Shown here one piece after another: positions 43,139-52,902 of a stretch of 64,000 nucleotides of DNA. The stretch is from JAAYJR01 sp964545315 (GTDB taxonomy: Bacteria; Bacteroidota; Bacteroidia; Bacteroidales; Prolixibacteraceae): assembly GCA_964545315.1 (NCBI GenBank), contig CAZJGI010000007.1, forward strand, positions 1 to 64,000, read 5' to 3'. Under the pieces are notes generated by a model. That model was not told the DNA's origin. It saw nothing but the letters and a program-made list of their open reading frames with translations, and searched no databases. A program made the position numbers and the translations under genes. Position 1 is the first letter of the stretch; every line of letters starts with the position of its first letter.

Positions 43139-44916
43139 ACGATATTCGTCACCGCATCAAATCTCTGCGCCTTGAACTACTTCAACGAAATCTCGACGCT
43201 TTGTATATCTCAGGCTCTGATCCCCATTCCAGCGAATACTTAACAGAACATTGGCAGATCAGAGCTTTCATATCAGGTTTTACAGGGTCTTTCGGTATCG
43301 TTGTAATCACCCAGGAAGAAGCCGGATTATGGACTGACCCCCGTTATTTCCTGCAGGCTACAGAACAACTTAAAGGTTCCGGAATTAAAATGCATAAATT
43401 GAGAGTACCTGATGCAATTACCCCTGAAAAGTGGATTTCAGTGAAATTACCACCCGGAAGTAAAGTGGGGTTTGACCCTCAAACTGTTACTGTTGCAGGA
43501 TACAGAATGATCAATAACCTGCTGAAAGAGAATGGCATTAGTATGATCGAGATACCTGACATTTTTGAAAAGATATGGGAAAACCGACCTGAAATTCCTC
43601 AGAATACAGTTTTTGAATTTCCTGCTTCACATGCAGGACTGTCAAGAAAACATAAAAAGGAATTGGCAATTTCAGAATTAAAAAAGTATAATGCTGACAT
43701 CCAGATAGTTACCATGACAGACGAACTCGCATGGATATTCAACCTCAGAGGATCAGATGTTCCCTTTAATCCGGTATTTACAGGATATGGAGTTGTGGGA
43801 AAGGATGCAATTTATCTTTTCGTGGATAGTCTGAAATTACCTTCATCTGTCAGAATTCAGTTGGATAAAGATAAGATAAGAATTGCTGATTACAACGAAT
43901 TCTTTTCATGGATAAAAACTGTTAAGGATCAAACAATTTACATTGATCCGTCAACTACTAATTATGCTATTTACAGATACCTGTGCAATGACAATAATAT
44001 TAAAGAAGGTGTATCTGTCATCTCAATGCTGAAAGCCCAAAAAAATCCTGTGGAACTCCAGGGATTCAGGGAAGCTGTAAAAAAAGACGGAGTAGCCCTG
44101 ACAGAATTCCTTTTCTGGTTAAAAGAGAATTTGAAAACAGGAGTTATCACTGAATATACAGCAGCAAATAAACTTGCTGAATTCCGTTCTTTGCAGAAAG
44201 GTTACGCCGGTGAAAGCTTCTCTCCTATTGTTGGATATAAAGAGCATGGGGCCATGATCCATTTGAGCGCCGGTGAGAAAGAAGCATTAGTACTCCAGGA
44301 AGAAGGAATACTGCTCTTTGATACCGGTGGCCACTATCTAAACGGAACAACTGATATTACCAGGACTATTGCCCTGGGAGATGTTTCGTTACAACAAAAA
44401 AGAGATTTTACTCTTGTACTTAAAGGATTAATTGCCCTTTCTGAGGTTAAGTTTCCTTATGGGACCAAAGGCTGGCAAATTGATGTGCTGGCAAGGGCGT
44501 CACTATGGAAATACGGATTAAATTATGGTCATGGCACAGGACATGGAATCGGACATTACCTGAATGTGCATGAAGGACCTGTATCAATAAGACACGATTA
44601 TAGTGAAATACCTCTGCTTCCAGGCATGATATTATCAAATGAACCTGGTATTTACCGGGATGGCAAATATGGGATAAGAGTTGAAAATATAATGGCTTGT
44701 AAAAAAATTGAGGACACCGAATTTGGAACTTTCCTGGGCTTTGAGACAATTACTCTTTTCCCTATTGATATTAATCTAATCGAAGTTGAACTCCTTTCTG
44801 AAGACGACAAAAATTGGATAAACAGTTATCACCGGCAGGTAAAAAAAGAGATCAAACCTTTGCTGAATAAGGAATTATGGGATTTCTTCGATGAGCTTAC
44901 TGCTGAAATCAACTGA
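43135..44916 (+). CDS. Xaa-Pro aminopeptidase (M24B family)
   Basis: A 593-residue cytosolic aminopeptidase P of the long three-domain type (eukaryotic XPNPEP1-like). Two creatinase-like N-domains span 1-about 310; the pita-bread catalytic domain follows with metal ligands in LFDTGGHYLNGTTDITR (two Asp), GHGTGHGIGHYLNVHEGP (His), SNEPGIY (Glu) and RVENI (Glu). It cuts the N-terminal residue from peptides with proline in position 2. It starts inside the Nudix stop (4-nt overlap) and its end overlaps the convergent wbqC gene by 8 nt. Confidence 0.96.
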   Translation: MNDIRHRIKSLRLELLQRNLDALYISGSDPHSSEYLTEHWQIRAFISGFTGSFGIVVITQEEAGLWTDPRYFLQATEQLKGSGIKMHKLRVPDAITPEKWISVKLPPGSKVGFDPQTVTVAGYRMINNLLKENGISMIEIPDIFEKIWENRPEIPQNTVFEFPASHAGLSRKHKKELAISELKKYNADIQIVTMTDELAWIFNLRGSDVPFNPVFTGYGVVGKDAIYLFVDSLKLPSSVRIQLDKDKIRIADYNEFFSWIKTVKDQTIYIDPSTTNYAIYRYLCNDNNIKEGVSVISMLKAQKNPVELQGFREAVKKDGVALTEFLFWLKENLKTGVITEYTAANKLAEFRSLQKGYAGESFSPIVGYKEHGAMIHLSAGEKEALVLQEEGILLFDTGGHYLNGTTDITRTIALGDVSLQQKRDFTLVLKGLIALSEVKFPYGTKGWQIDVLARASLWKYGLNYGHGTGHGIGHYLNVHEGPVSIRHDYSEIPLLPGMILSNEPGIYRDGKYGIRVENIMACKKIEDTEFGTFLGFETITLFPIDINLIEVELLSEDDKNWINSYHRQVKKEIKPLLNKELWDFFDELTAEIN

Positions 44917-45574
44917 TGAAACCTCCTTTCTCCAGGGAGCCTTCAATAATTTTTATGCTGTAAGGCCCTTCATTAAAAAGTAAATCAAGTATGCTAAGGT
45001 TAGACACAAAGCCAAACTTTTCAGAAAAAACCTGAGTGTACTCTTGTGGCAAAAAATAATTATTGTACGATGTTTTTCTCTTTTTAGGTGTGAAACCGCC
45101 GCGTAAATTATGAGCTCCTTCAGGAATACCTTCAAATTTTTCAGTTAATTTAATTTTGGTCTCTATTCCGGTAAGACTGCAGAGGCAATCAATTATAGAT
45201 ATGTTGAAATCAAAGAGATACTTCCATTTTTTATGAAAAAACGGTTTAAACTCATCCATATAATAACTAAAGAAGGGAGAAGAATTATATGCTGAAACGA
45301 TAGTCCGCCAATGATTTCGTTGCCATGCAGTATCGTACGAAATAAGAATATCCTTAATCAGAATTTTCGGCCCCCTGCCTTTAACAACGGGAACAACAAG
45401 TGGTATTTTCCCATTTGCCCCCAGCACTTCGCAACGGTTACGATAAGTCTGCTTGATAAAATTCTCATACTGCTCAATATAAACATTATTATGCAGATGC
45501 ATCAACGAATAATATTGCACAGATCCGAAATATGTAATGCAAAGCAATACGGGCGTTTTTTCCTTTTGGATCAT
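44909..45574 (-). CDS. WbqC family protein
   Basis: A 221-residue member of the WbqC-like family. Typical text is the opening TYFGSVQYYSLM, YRNRCEVLGANGK, AWQRNHWRTIVSAYNSSPFFSYY and the C-terminal DLLFNEGP. Members occur in O-antigen and antibiotic pathways, but the biochemical role is not settled. In Bacteroidota the gene regularly lies downstream of lepB and dapB, as here. It overlaps the LapA-like gene by 4 nt upstream and pepP by 8 nt at its end. Confidence 0.9.
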   Translation of the reverse strand: MIQKEKTPVLLCITYFGSVQYYSLMHLHNNVYIEQYENFIKQTYRNRCEVLGANGKIPLVVPVVKGRGPKILIKDILISYDTAWQRNHWRTIVSAYNSSPFFSYYMDEFKPFFHKKWKYLFDFNISIIDCLCSLTGIETKIKLTEKFEGIPEGAHNLRGGFTPKKRKTSYNNYFLPQEYTQVFSEKFGFVSNLSILDLLFNEGPYSIKIIEGSLEKGGFIS

Positions 45575-45918
45575 TCCCTGAAAAATGATTTATCCTCTTC
45601 TTCGCTTTTTCCATCCAGTTCAATTCCTTCAGGACCTGTTTTTTCATTGACAGGATGTTGAATACCAAGCTGTTCTTCAAGCTTTTTGTTCAGTTTTGTC
45701 ACTTTTTTATTCTCTTTACTTAATCTCCATATTTGAGGATATAGATAAACAGATGCAAGAATATATCCGGCAACCAGACATACTATCAACACCAAAACGA
45801 GAGGAGCATTGGCTATTTCCCAGAATAAAACATTGATAGTCACTTCAAATGAATTTTGCAGGGTAAATATTACCAGCAGTATGGCCAAAATAAGTACTAT
45901 AATAATAACTGCATGCAT
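45571..45918 (-). CDS. LapA-domain (DUF1049) membrane protein
   Basis: A 115-residue protein with two membrane segments (about residues 3-22 and 40-62), separated by a short stretch with QNSFEVTINVLFWE, which is the LapA/DUF1049 signature. A charged coiled-coil (about 68-95, SKENKKVTKLNKKLEEQ) follows in the cytoplasm. In enterobacteria LapA and LapB link lipopolysaccharide synthesis to FtsH; here no lapB is beside it, so the role is open. It sits in the dapB-lepB-wbqC cluster and overlaps wbqC by 4 nt. Confidence 0.85.
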   Translation of the reverse strand: MHAVIIIVLILAILLVIFTLQNSFEVTINVLFWEIANAPLVLVLIVCLVAGYILASVYLYPQIWRLSKENKKVTKLNKKLEEQLGIQHPVNEKTGPEGIELDGKSEEEDKSFFRE

Positions 45919-45995
45919 AATTTAAATTTTATCCCTAATTTATGAAAATAGAACAACAGAATGGTGCTGTTAACAAAAAAATTAATCTTAAAATT

Positions 45996-47336
45996 TCAAT
46001 GTATCGATTTAAACATTCTTCTAAACCGTATTTTACTGAAAATATTTTTGTCTTTATCCAGGGACAACCATATAAAACTTGCTTTACCGACGATATGGTC
46101 TTCGGGTACAAAACCCCAAAACCGTGAATCAGCCGAATTATGGCGGTTATCACCCATCATCCAGTAATAATCCATTTTAAAAGTATATTCAGAAGCCTCA
46201 CTGCCGTTTATAAAAATCTTGTCATTCTCCGTTTTCAATTTATTGTTTTCATAAACCTCAATAATACGCCTGTAAATTGCGATATTATGGATACCTATTT
46301 TGACCGTTTCACCCTTTTGGGGTATCTTAAGAGGCCCGAAATTATCAACATTCCACTTGTAATTGTCATCTGAAGGAAAAACAGCAGGATCATAATCTTC
46401 CGGTTCTTTGAGTATTTTTTCAACAGAAAGAACATTATTGAATTTTTTTAACTCTTCGGCCATTGCCTCAGTAAGCGGAAAAATATAACGTTCACTTGAA
46501 AAGGCAGTACGGTCATCATGGGCGATTTGCAATCGGTCAAGTGCCCTTGGATTAATAGATGTTCCGTTAGTGATAACCAAATAATTATACTGAACACCTT
46601 TAAATTTTTCAACCATGTTACCGTTTACTTTAAGTTCTCCGCCCATCATTTGTATTTCATCTCCCGGCAGGCCAATGCACCTTTTAATATAATTTTCACG
46701 TTTATCCACCGGACGGGCAATTACTTCCCCAAAGTTCCGCGGGTCCTCCCATATCCGCTCTCTTCCATAGTTTCTCACCAGTTGATAGTAACTCTGATTT
46801 TGAAGATTAAGAGCTACAGTATCTCCTTCCGGAAAATGAAAAACAACAATATCATTATTCTTAACCGTCCCTAATCCCTTCATCCTCCTGTAAGGCCTCT
46901 TCATCCATTCAACATAAGACTTGGTTCGGGTAAGGGGCAAAGTATTGTGTACAAAAGGGAATGATAAAGGTGTATTGGGCGTTTTAGGCCCGTATGCCAC
47001 TTTACTTACAAACAGGTAGTCACCTACAAGTAGTGATTTTTCCATGGATGAGGTGGGTATGGTATAGGCTTCTATAAAAAACATCCTTATGAATGTTGCA
47101 GCTATTACAGCAAAAATTATTGCATCTATCCATTCTACAATTTTAGTTTGTTTGCCGTCTGGTGGATTTTTCTTTTTCCAGAAAGCCCAGTGCACTTTTT
47201 CAGTAATATAAATATCAAAAATCACTGCCAGGCCAATCAGCCACCAAAAGTTACCCAGCCAAATAACCCACAAAGTATACAGACCTCCAACAACGATGAA
47301 TTTAAACCATTTGTTGGACAAGATTTCTTTTATCAT
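45996..47336 (-). CDS. lepB: Signal peptidase I
   Basis: A 446-residue inner-membrane signal peptidase, long for the family because Bacteroidota enzymes have insertions in the periplasmic part. Two or three membrane segments lie in the first 90 residues. The catalytic Ser97 is in PTSSMEKSLL, the general-base Lys in YIKRCIGLPGDE (about residue 217), and box E reads GDNRHNSADSRFWGFVPEDHIVGKA in outline. It removes signal peptides from exported proteins. It is 10 nt downstream of dapB and was probably transcribed with it. Confidence 0.96.
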   Translation of the reverse strand: MIKEILSNKWFKFIVVGGLYTLWVIWLGNFWWLIGLAVIFDIYITEKVHWAFWKKKNPPDGKQTKIVEWIDAIIFAVIAATFIRMFFIEAYTIPTSSMEKSLLVGDYLFVSKVAYGPKTPNTPLSFPFVHNTLPLTRTKSYVEWMKRPYRRMKGLGTVKNNDIVVFHFPEGDTVALNLQNQSYYQLVRNYGRERIWEDPRNFGEVIARPVDKRENYIKRCIGLPGDEIQMMGGELKVNGNMVEKFKGVQYNYLVITNGTSINPRALDRLQIAHDDRTAFSSERYIFPLTEAMAEELKKFNNVLSVEKILKEPEDYDPAVFPSDDNYKWNVDNFGPLKIPQKGETVKIGIHNIAIYRRIIEVYENNKLKTENDKIFINGSEASEYTFKMDYYWMMGDNRHNSADSRFWGFVPEDHIVGKASFIWLSLDKDKNIFSKIRFRRMFKSIH

Positions 47337-47346
47337 TATCGTAATA

Positions 47347-48063
47347 TTATATTTTCAACATATCTTTCATTGTCAGGATCCCTTTTTTTCCAAAAGAAAA
47401 TTCAGCTGCCAAAACTGCACCCATTGCAAATCCTTTGCGGCTTTTGGCATGATGCGTAATTTCAATATAGTCTGTGTCAGAATCATATTTTATTGTATGT
47501 ATTCCTGCCACCTCACCTTCTCTCTCAGAAATTACAGACAATTCATTACAAGATGCATGTGCACTGTTAACCCAACCTTCTTTCCCCGGTAATATTTCAA
47601 TTATATCTTCAGCAAGACTAATTGCAGTCCCGCTTGGCGAATCAAGTTTATGAATATGATGTATCTCCTTCATAACAGGATCATACTCTTCCCGTCCTGC
47701 CATGAGTCGCGCAAGATTTCGGTTCAGCTCAAAAAACAGATTAACCCCAACTGAAAAATTACTTCCGTAAAAAAAGGTGCCATTGCTTCTCTTACACTTT
47801 TCATAAACCTCTTCTTTACGATCCAGCCATCCTGTGGTACCACTAACGACAGGAATACCGGCTTCAAAACATGTATAATAGTTGGCAATAGCATTGGAAG
47901 GTATTGTGAATTCTATTGCAACATCACATTTACGAAGATTTTCAACTGTAAGATCATCTTTATTTTCAACATCGATTTTAAGACAAATTTCATGACCCCG
48001 GGAAATCGCAATTTTTTCAATCTCCTTACCCATTTTCCCGTAACCTATAAGTGCAAACTTCAT
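47347..48063 (-). CDS. dapB: 4-hydroxy-tetrahydrodipicolinate reductase
   Basis: A 238-residue DapB for lysine and diaminopimelate synthesis. The start is the ATG at 48061-48063 (MKFALIGYGKMGKEI, Rossmann glycines); an in-frame ATG 30 nt upstream is unlikely. FTIPSNAIANY and GTTGW mark the nucleotide-binding domain; EIHHIHKLDSPSGTA holds the catalytic His and Lys. It reduces HTPA to tetrahydrodipicolinate with NAD(P)H. It is the first gene of the leftward dapB-lepB-lapA-wbqC series. A TATCTTTG element at 48218-48225 gives a plausible promoter with a leader of about 145 nt. Confidence 0.96.
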   Translation of the reverse strand: MKFALIGYGKMGKEIEKIAISRGHEICLKIDVENKDDLTVENLRKCDVAIEFTIPSNAIANYYTCFEAGIPVVSGTTGWLDRKEEVYEKCKRSNGTFFYGSNFSVGVNLFFELNRNLARLMAGREEYDPVMKEIHHIHKLDSPSGTAISLAEDIIEILPGKEGWVNSAHASCNELSVISEREGEVAGIHTIKYDSDTDYIEITHHAKSRKGFAMGAVLAAEFSFGKKGILTMKDMLKI

Positions 48064-48519
48064 ATATAAAAATTTATTTAAGTTAAATATCATAAAAGTC
48101 CCAATACTATTTAACCCTAAAAAGCAGCCATTTTATTTCTGGCCCTTTAAAACTGGTTTTTGTGCAAATTATGATTAAAATTCTAATGTTAGAAAACTTT
48201 TTAATTTTTTTACCTGACAAAGATAAAATATTACTGTAAAGTAAATATTACAGATATAAGTTAATATATTTAATTAATGCCTGTTAAATTGTAAAAAATA
48301 TTGTAATACAATCTGTTCAAATTGTATCGCAAAATCGGGGAAAAGAATCAACTTACAAATGGTAATAATTTATTGTTGTAGCTTTCCTAATGAATTCAAC
48401 AAAATTATTTTAAGATTTTTTTATTCTGTTATGGTTTTCATTGTCTTGATTTATCATTAATTTTATAATAAAAACCAATCGGGAAAATTTAATATCAATT
48501 ACTATAAATCAATAAATCA
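48064..48519. promoter_or_regulatory. Divergent intergenic region before dapB and the isomerase-like gene
   Basis: This 456-bp AT-rich region has TATCTTTG on the minus strand at 48218-48225 as a -7 element for dapB. I see no clear promoter element for the rightward gene, no lysine riboswitch core and no ORF of note. Confidence 0.45.
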
Positions 48520-50088
48520 ATGGAAATAAGCAGCAATTCATCCACAAAAAGTCCCGGAAACTTTTCCAGAAGGAGATTTATAACTTCATGTGCAGCATGC
48601 GGTGCATGCATGTCTGCCATTCCTCTGTCTGTTTTGAGTTCATGCAATTCAACCACAGGAGGCAGAAAGATGAAAATAAGGATTATTTATTCTCTTCATG
48701 AACTTGTTCAGCCGAGGCCTGACTGGCCTAATTTAGGATTCGATTTCAATCCGGTAATTGAAAATTTCAACTCTTTACTCCGAAAAGAATTTCCCTCTTA
48801 TGAATTTATTTCAACAATAGCTACAGGCGAGGAGGATGCTAAAAAGATTGTCAGCCAGGATCTGACTGAGAATCCCGATGGTTATGTTGTCTTTCAGTTA
48901 AACTGCTGGAACAGAGTGGTACAGACTATTGCTTCTACCGGGAAACCTGTTATTTACGCAGATTTCAAATATGCCGGGAGCGGTGGATTTTTAGTTTATA
49001 CAGCCCGGTTCCTGAGAGAAAATCAACTAAATATCGGATTTGTTAGTTCAAGTGATACAAAAGACCTGATAGCAGCAGTAAAGTGCTTTAAAATTATTGC
49101 TGCCGGAGGGACAGTTCAGGAATTCTCACAGGCAGTAACCAAGGCAAGAATGGAAAAAACTCCTGCTCAGATAAATATGGATTGCCTTGCCGACAACCTG
49201 AAGACAATTCCCGCAAGTGAATGTGTTCGTCGTATGAAAGAATCCAGGATACTGGCTGTCAAAAGTCAGGATTCAGGCCCTGCAGAACCTGTCATGGGTA
49301 TACCTCTCGAATACATATCCTTTGCTGAAGTAAACCAGGCCTGGGAGAATGCCAATAAGGATGAAGCAAAAACAATTGCTGAGGTGTGGCAGAAAAACTC
49401 ATTTGAGGTTATTGACGTACCATTTGATGAGATTCAAAATTCTGCAGCCATGTATCTGGGTATGAGAGATGTTTTACAAAAACACAATGCAAATGCCATA
49501 ACTGTCAACTGTCTGGGAGGCTTTTACGGCAATCACATTCACGCCTATCCTTGCCTGGGGTTCCATGAGTTAAACAACCAGGGACTTATTGGTGCATGTG
49601 AGTGTGATATAAGTTCAACAGCCACAATGGTCGCTTTTACAACTATGACTGAGGGACGGCCCGGCTATATTTCTGATCCTGTGATTGACACATCCAAACG
49701 TCAGATCATTTATGCACACTGTGTTGCACCCAATAAAATGTTTGGACCGGCAGGACCTGTTAATCCATTCACTATAATGACCCACTCTGAGGACAGGCAG
49801 GGAGCGGCTGTGAGATCGATACTGCCGGAGGGCTACATGACAACCTCCATGAAAATAAATGATAGCAGAAAAGAGATCATCTTCCATCAGGCAAAAGCTG
49901 TTGGAAACGATCCTGATGACCGCGCCTGTCGCACTAAGCTTTGTGCAGAGCCCAGAGGAGATATTGAAAAACTGTTTAAAGAATGGGACAACTGGGGCTG
50001 GCACAGGGTTACTTTCTACGGGGACTTAAGAGAAGCAGCATACGAACTGGCAGATGCTACAGGTTACAAAATAATTGAAGAAGCATAA
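48520..50088 (+). CDS. Tat-exported L-fucose/L-arabinose isomerase-like protein
   Basis: A 522-residue protein. Residues 15-45 form a twin-arginine leader: SRRRFITSC, a cysteine-rich hydrophobic stretch, then LSSCNS, which could also serve as a lipobox. The mature part resembles the fucose/arabinose isomerase fold: an N-terminal Rossmann-like domain (about 50-210), then a domain with NALTVNCLGGFYGNHIHAYPC-like text near residue 330 and EPRGDIEKLFKEW near the end, comparable to the C-terminal isomerase domain with its metal site (Glu, Asp, His). Sugar isomerases are normally cytosolic and lack a leader; a Tat leader suggests a folded, perhaps metal-containing, periplasmic enzyme on a pyranose or a binding protein. 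It is a single gene. Confidence 0.78.
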   Translation: MEISSNSSTKSPGNFSRRRFITSCAACGACMSAIPLSVLSSCNSTTGGRKMKIRIIYSLHELVQPRPDWPNLGFDFNPVIENFNSLLRKEFPSYEFISTIATGEEDAKKIVSQDLTENPDGYVVFQLNCWNRVVQTIASTGKPVIYADFKYAGSGGFLVYTARFLRENQLNIGFVSSSDTKDLIAAVKCFKIIAAGGTVQEFSQAVTKARMEKTPAQINMDCLADNLKTIPASECVRRMKESRILAVKSQDSGPAEPVMGIPLEYISFAEVNQAWENANKDEAKTIAEVWQKNSFEVIDVPFDEIQNSAAMYLGMRDVLQKHNANAITVNCLGGFYGNHIHAYPCLGFHELNNQGLIGACECDISSTATMVAFTTMTEGRPGYISDPVIDTSKRQIIYAHCVAPNKMFGPAGPVNPFTIMTHSEDRQGAAVRSILPEGYMTTSMKINDSRKEIIFHQAKAVGNDPDDRACRTKLCAEPRGDIEKLFKEWDNWGWHRVTFYGDLREAAYELADATGYKIIEEA

Positions 50089-50193
50089 TCACAGACAGGC
50101 ATTCCCCGTTTTACGGCGACATAGGTATTATGTACTAATACGCTATCATTGTTAAAATGAATACCGCGTGATTATAATATTATGTATCCTGCT

Positions 50194-50481
50194 TTAGTTG
50201 ACTTTTACCAACAGGTGTCCTATTGCAGGGAAACCATGCTGGTTTACTCTTTCAACCCTGACAATATAATAACCCGGCCTTGAAAAAGTATGGACTGTCT
50301 CTGCAAATTTCATCTCATTCTGTAACTCTCGTTCAACAACTCCTGAATTGACAACAACCTTGCCTGTTCCATCGCCGAAATCCCAAACTTCCTCCCCAGT
50401 TTCACTTCCAAAGGTACGCACCAAAAATGTAACAGGATCACCCGGATTAAGGTTATTTTGTAATTTAACCTTTAAACCATG
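50194..50481 (-). pseudogene. PKD-domain fragment, C-terminal relic of a larger exported protein
   Basis: The open frame reads from after a TAA at 50482-50484 to the stop at 50194: NPGDPVTFLVRTFGSETGEE, then WDFGDGTG (the PKD signature) and HTFSRPGYYIVRVERVNQHG. The only ATG-like codon (50422-50424) lies inside the domain, so no complete protein can start here, and there is no signal peptide. Such PKD domains end large glycan-degrading or adhesive proteins in Bacteroidota. The remainder of the gene is missing, so it is called a relic. It lies between two rightward genes. Confidence 0.7.
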
Positions 50482-50554
50482 TTATATTCAGATAAAAAAT
50501 AAGTTGAATCTACGAAATTTTATAACTTTATCCGCTATCAAAAAATAACTATAT

Positions 50555-52831
50555 ATGGCAAAGATCAGCAAATCAGAGGCTCTAAATTACCATGAAAAAG
50601 GGCGGCCCGGAAAAATAGAGGTAATACCAACCAAACCATACAGTACCCAGTATGATTTATCCCTTGCCTATACTCCGGGGGTTGCGGAGCCGTGTCTCGA
50701 AATTGTAAAAGACAAAGATAATGTTTACAAGTACACCTCAAAAAGTAACCTTGTTGCTGTAATATCCAATGGAACAGCGGTCCTGGGGCTCGGAGACATA
50801 GGCCCCGAGGCCGGGAAGCCTGTCATGGAAGGCAAAGGTCTCCTTTTTAAAATATTTGCTGATATTGATGTATTTGACATTGAAATTAATGAAAAAGACC
50901 CTCAAAAATTTATTCAAACAGTTAAAGCTATATCACCAACCTTCGGTGGTATAAATCTTGAAGATATTAAGGCCCCTGAATGTTTTGAAATAGAGGACCA
51001 GCTTAAAAAGGACCTGGATATACCTGTTTTTCATGATGATCAGCATGGCACTGCAATTATTTCTGCTGCAGGTCTTATTAACGCACTTGAGATAACGCGG
51101 AAATCTATAGATAAAATAAAAATTGTAATCAGTGGAGCGGGGGCTGCAGCTGTTTCTTGTGCAAGATTATATATAACTATGGGTGCAGACCCCTCAAATA
51201 TTATTATGTGTGACAGCAAGGGGGTACTGAACAGTTCACGCAGTGACCTGAACAAAATAAAAAAGCAATTTATTACAAATCTGAATATCAACACACTGGA
51301 AGAAGCGATCCATGAAGCAGATATGTTTTTGGGACTTTCGGTAGGAGGACTGGTCACAAAAGATATGATACGTTCTATGGCTCCTGATCCAATAGTATTT
51401 GCACTGGCAAATCCTAATCCTGAGATAACATGGGAAGATGCAACATCCGTCCGGGATGACATTATTATGGCAACCGGAAGGAGTGACTACCCTAATCAGA
51501 TAAATAATGTACTGGGATTCCCATTCATCTTCAGGGGTGCGCTTGATGTCAGGGCTAAAAATATTAATGAGGAGATGAAAATTGCTGCAGCAAAAGCGCT
51601 CGCAGCACTTGCAAAAGAATATGTCCCTGAAATTGTTGCCCGGGCATATAATTCAAATAATATTACCTTCGGAAGAGATTATATAATTCCCAAACCCCTT
51701 GACCCACGGCTGATCACAACCGTATCACCGGCTGTTGCAAAGGCAGCTATGGACTCAGGAGTAGCAGAAAAACCAATAAAAGACTGGGCAGAATACAAGC
51801 AGGAGTTAACTAACAGGCTTGGCCTGACAGATAAACTTGTGATGGATATAAGGAATAAGGCAAGCCTTAATCCTAAAAGAGTTATATTTACTGAAGGAGA
51901 AAATTTTAATGTTCTCAAGGCTTCGCAATTTGTCATTAATGAAGGTATTGCATCCCCGATACTTCTGGGCAACGAACAACTGATAAAAGAAACAATCAAT
52001 AAAAACAAATTGCAGCTTGAGAATATAACCATCATAGATCCAAATCATTCCGTTTCAGAAGATAAAAGACATAAATTTGCACAACTTCTTTTTGAAAAAA
52101 GAAAAAGAAAAGGAATGACATACGAAGAAGCCCTGGAAAAAACTTACAACAGGGATTATTTAGGAGCTCTTATGGTCGAAACAGGCGAAGCAGACGCTTT
52201 CCTTTCAGGTTTCTCAAGAAAATTTGCTGATACAATCAGGCCGGCATTGCAGGTTATAGGGGTTAAAAAAGATTTTAACCATATAGCAGGCATGTATATA
52301 ATGATAACTAAAAAAGGTCCTGTCTTCATATCCGATACAACAGTAAATATGAATCCCTCAGCTCAAACCTTATTTGACACAACTGTCTTAACAGCAAATG
52401 CTGTAAGATCTTTCAATATCGAACCGAGAATAGCCCTTCTTTCTTATTCAAATTTTGGCGCTTTTAAAGGCCAGGGAAGTCCCGGAAATGTCAGGAAAGC
52501 GGTAAAAATGCTTCATGAAAAATATCCCGAAATGATTGTTGATGGAGAGATGCAGGCTAACTATGCCCTTAACGGTGTTTTACGGAATAAACACTTCCCT
52601 TTCAGTAAGTTAAAAGATCATGATGCAAATACCCTGATAATGCCGAATCTTAGTTCAGGAAATATTACATACAAAGTACTTCAGACCATTGGCACGGCGG
52701 AAGCTATAGGCCCGGTGCTTATGGGAATGAATAAACCTGTTCATATATTACAACGTGACAGTACTGTTCGCGAAATAATAAATATGACTGCAATTGCAGT
52801 AGTTGATGCACAATCAGTTACAGAAACCTGA
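50555..52831 (+). CDS. maeB: NADP-dependent malic enzyme (MaeB type, phosphotransacetylase fusion)
   Basis: A 758-residue enzyme that decarboxylates malate to pyruvate. The malic enzyme domains (1-about 430) start with YSTQYDLSLAYTPGVAEPC and include FGGINLEDIKAPECFEIE, FHDDQHGTA and the nucleotide fold SGAGAAAVSCARL. The C-terminal 310 residues (GMTYEEALEK onwards) are a phosphotransacetylase-like domain that in MaeB is inactive but senses acetyl-CoA. Length and domain order are standard. The preceding gap holds only the PKD relic, and recR follows 71 bp later. Confidence 0.97.
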   Translation: MAKISKSEALNYHEKGRPGKIEVIPTKPYSTQYDLSLAYTPGVAEPCLEIVKDKDNVYKYTSKSNLVAVISNGTAVLGLGDIGPEAGKPVMEGKGLLFKIFADIDVFDIEINEKDPQKFIQTVKAISPTFGGINLEDIKAPECFEIEDQLKKDLDIPVFHDDQHGTAIISAAGLINALEITRKSIDKIKIVISGAGAAAVSCARLYITMGADPSNIIMCDSKGVLNSSRSDLNKIKKQFITNLNINTLEEAIHEADMFLGLSVGGLVTKDMIRSMAPDPIVFALANPNPEITWEDATSVRDDIIMATGRSDYPNQINNVLGFPFIFRGALDVRAKNINEEMKIAAAKALAALAKEYVPEIVARAYNSNNITFGRDYIIPKPLDPRLITTVSPAVAKAAMDSGVAEKPIKDWAEYKQELTNRLGLTDKLVMDIRNKASLNPKRVIFTEGENFNVLKASQFVINEGIASPILLGNEQLIKETINKNKLQLENITIIDPNHSVSEDKRHKFAQLLFEKRKRKGMTYEEALEKTYNRDYLGALMVETGEADAFLSGFSRKFADTIRPALQVIGVKKDFNHIAGMYIMITKKGPVFISDTTVNMNPSAQTLFDTTVLTANAVRSFNIEPRIALLSYSNFGAFKGQGSPGNVRKAVKMLHEKYPEMIVDGEMQANYALNGVLRNKHFPFSKLKDHDANTLIMPNLSSGNITYKVLQTIGTAEAIGPVLMGMNKPVHILQRDSTVREIINMTAIAVVDAQSVTET

Positions 52832-52902
52832 CCTGTTTTTACCGGCAAATATTTACTCCCCTTGAATAATTGAATTAATTTTTTGAAGTAAGATATATTA
52901 AA

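Noticed and set aside
48094..48519. tRNA or small RNA gene in the dapB upstream gap
   Set aside because: No cloverleaf or GC-rich structured segment is visible; the region is uniformly AT-rich.
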